Positions 57,741-60,070 of a stretch of DNA of 60,070 nt are shown here, piece by piece; position 1 is the first letter of the stretch; each line of letters begins with the position of its first letter. The DNA comes from Terana coerulea (Eukaryota; Basidiomycota; Agaricomycetes; Polyporales; Phanerochaetaceae): the NCBI GenBank assembly GCA_024811115.1, contig JAKOGH010000065.1:1-60070 (forward strand). The letters run 5' to 3'. The translations under genes were made by a program, and so were the position numbers. Under the pieces are notes generated by a model. That model was given only the letters and a program-made list of their open reading frames with translations. It ran no database searches and was not told where the DNA came from.

Positions 57741-60070
57741 AGGGAAGTGAGGCTCCGTGATGCGCGAGGCAGCATTCAACATTGTCCAGCGGTGCATCCG
57801 AGAGGGATAATCGCCAATGCATGGTGTTGACGCCGTGGTGATGGCTATATGCACAAGCTGGGATGAATTCTTCGACAGGCGTTCGCCAACGTTCAGCGCA
57901 AATCCGAGAATCTTAGGTACACAGTGCAGGCTTTAAGACGTTTTCGGGCAGTCAATGCTCTGCATCGCGTACCCCAAGCAGTGCGCGCACCTTGAGCCCT
58001 GATTTCCTTCAAGCCAGCCTCAGCTCCTTGGACGGTATCATCGAGACCGTCGTGGCTACAGTTGTAACATGACGGCCGAGGAATATCATGCTCCTGCGAG
58101 CGAGATTAGCCTGGGACGAGGAATAGAAGTGTGTACTCGCAAAACTACGCACCTGTTGCATGAAACTCGTGGATCTGGCCTCAGGAGGCAGACATTGCGG
58201 GATGCTGAAGCTGGCGAGGACATGGGCGAGGACGAGGGCGAGTCTAAGGAAGAAGTCAGACGGCGTGTCGATGAAGCCAAGTGTGAACTCACCGCAGCTG
58301 GAGCCTTCTTGATATCACACAGATAGTGGGCTTAGCGGCAAATGTGCAATGTCAGAGGACGAGTATCGAAAGCGGAGGTAGCACTTAAGTGAAGGAGCAG
58401 AGGCAAGAGCTGAGCGGGCGTCTGATAGGGAGTTGATGGAAGCCTGGCCAATCAGGACGCGGCGGGTGAGAACGCGAGGGGCGGGACCGGGACTGGACCC
58501 GCTGGTCAGCGATCGCATGCACTTCCACTGCCAAACGTTTGGCCGACACCTTCGAGAGACATTGCGATACTCATCGATGAGCAGACACCTGGACGCGTCG
58601 ATCATAGCGAGGGTCGGCACGCTATCGAGCGCAGCGTCGCGTTCGAACTTCGCAGTCTTTGGTGAGCGTTTATGTCATTCATTGTGTTCAAAGTTACCAC
58701 ACAGTCTGCAGAGGACGGAACATGTAAGAACTGCGCGTACAAAAAGTAGTCCAACTATTCCCAAGGCCTTTCAAGCGACACACTTCCTTGCTATGCAACC
58801 CGGCCGGTAGTCCCGGCATAGTCGAGAGACGGGTCTGCTGGTGAAAGGCAAGTGAAAGGGTTACATAGGAGGCACAAAAGAAGCGGCAATGGGGCGTACC
58901 TCTGCTAGCAAACTGAAAGCATCCAGCCAATTCAGTCAAGCTTCCCAGATCCCAGTCGCTCCTCGCCTCCTGTCCGGCCTGCTGACGACCTTCAACGTAG
59001 CGCATTCTATGTCAATGCAACTGTGGCGCAGGCGGTGGAATTGACAGGCAGGAGGTAAGCTGAGCGTGAAAGATGCAGCAGGAACAAATACGCCGAATCT
59101 CGATGCTCCATGTTTCTTTTTCCATATCAACCACTGTCGGAGAGAATGAGTGACGGCGTAGCGTGGCATTCGACAAGCCTCTGGGTCTTCGCACATGGCT
59201 ATCGAAGCGTTTTGCCTTCCGCTCGATGAATATGTTCCAAATCCCTATGTTGCCCGGTCACCCATGCCGTCGTTGCGCGCACTTACGAGATATCTGTATG
59301 GTCAAGGTCAACGACCAGTCGGGATACATCACCAGCGGCGAACGCACCTGTGCAGCAAGAAGCTCCACCGCCAACCCTTCCTGACCAGCTCCGGCTGCTG
59401 TTCTTGGTATCTGTACTCCGATCCGCGCATGTTATAAAAGTAATCGGCCGAAAATATCGTCCAACTGGAGAAACTCGTGTGTGCGGCGATAATCACCGTG
59501 GTGTGATATCAATGTCGCCAACCCTGGCAGCGTCACGATGGGTGGGGGAACGACGTCATTGCATCAGGGTAGTGCAACAATTTTGGACCTTGATATGGAG
59601 CAACTATGAGTAGAATGACCAGGAGTTGGTGAGGTACTGTTCTCGTCGAGGATATGGATTCGTGGTCCTGCTGTCGCCTGAATGCGTACCATATCATTCG
59701 AAGGCGTTGTAGCGTGATGAATGAAGCGCGCCAAGTCGGTATTTTCCTGTTGGGGCGCTGCACGCCCTTCGTATGTCTCTCGGGATGCCGGTGTCAATTC
59801 AAAGCCTGCGCGTGAAGGGTCCACCGACGTCCGATGAAGAAGGGTATAACAGCCTGCATTGATGTCGGGACCTTCACATCACGAAATCGTCAGAGGGGAG
59901 TAGACTGCAGGCGGAGCACTGTGCGTACCCCCAGCCCCTCGTTATCTTTCACTATGCGTCACAAATTCGCCTTAGATACCACCATGCCTATGTTCAAGGT
60001 CAGAGTGGTCAGGTGTGGGGTAACCTAAAGACATACCGACAGGATGGTGTTTTGGACTGCCATCCGACAA
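57741..60070. other. No convincing gene
   Basis: Frames at 58069-58326 (+, acidic), 59195-59437 (+) and 59564-59824 (-, starting MDPSRAGFELTPASRETYEG) look somewhat protein-like but show no domain I recognise. The last could be the first exon of a gene running leftward. Confidence 0.35.

Noticed and set aside
1..60070. CRISPR array or bacterial operon structure
   Set aside because: Spliceosomal introns throughout and fungal families; no regularly spaced repeats with unique spacers.

Overview
The window looks like a gene-poor, transposon-rich stretch of an Agaricomycete (Basidiomycota) genome. Genes are cut by many short introns of about 50-60 nt with GT...AG borders. The recognisable families (Plavaka-type DNA transposon, adenylate-forming reductase, UbiA prenyltransferase, CYP monooxygenases, GMC oxidoreductase, DUF6534 membrane proteins) are typical of mushroom-forming fungi. 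All calls come from reading conserved motifs and hand-tracing splice sites; no database search was run.

Layout. 1-427 is the end of a repeat element (copy 1 of a family with CATCTG termini). 0.6-6.3 kb is a decayed LINE (endonuclease, reverse transcriptase, RNase H, A-rich tail). 9.4-14.5 kb holds two intact genes: a Ulp1-type SUMO protease (+) and a GMC oxidoreductase (-) with an 8-nt microexon. About 16.56-25.16 kb is a Plavaka-type DNA transposon with GTAGC/GCTAC subterminal repeats, a frameshifted transposase (-) and a divergent DUF6532-like second ORF (+). That ORF is split by a 2,258-bp CATCTG element (copy A). 25.2-28.9 kb has a DUF6534 membrane protein and an NAD(P)H-dependent MDR reductase. 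Copy B of the CATCTG element lies inverted at 30.2-32.5 kb.

33.1-52.2 kb looks like a decaying secondary-metabolism neighbourhood: a UbiA prenyltransferase, fragments of a second adenylate-forming reductase and of a P450, a full-length but frameshifted adenylate-forming reductase, and a membrane-anchored P450. It is interspersed with small inverted-repeat elements at 43-44.7, 45.2-46.4 and 49.1-49.5 kb. 54.8-56.9 kb is a second DUF6534 gene. 57.3-57.7 kb is a remnant of an Egt1-like (ergothioneine) gene. The rest shows no convincing gene.

The most unusual object is the CATCTG family. It has CpG-poor AT-rich arms, a GC-rich CpG-rich minisatellite core, and a tRNA-like Pol III promoter (A and B boxes), all inside short terminal inverted repeats and without any coding capacity. 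Housekeeping-like genes (Ulp1, GMC, MDR) read cleanly, while transposon and metabolic-cluster genes carry repeated 1-nt frameshifts. This suggests real pseudogenisation rather than uniform sequencing error.
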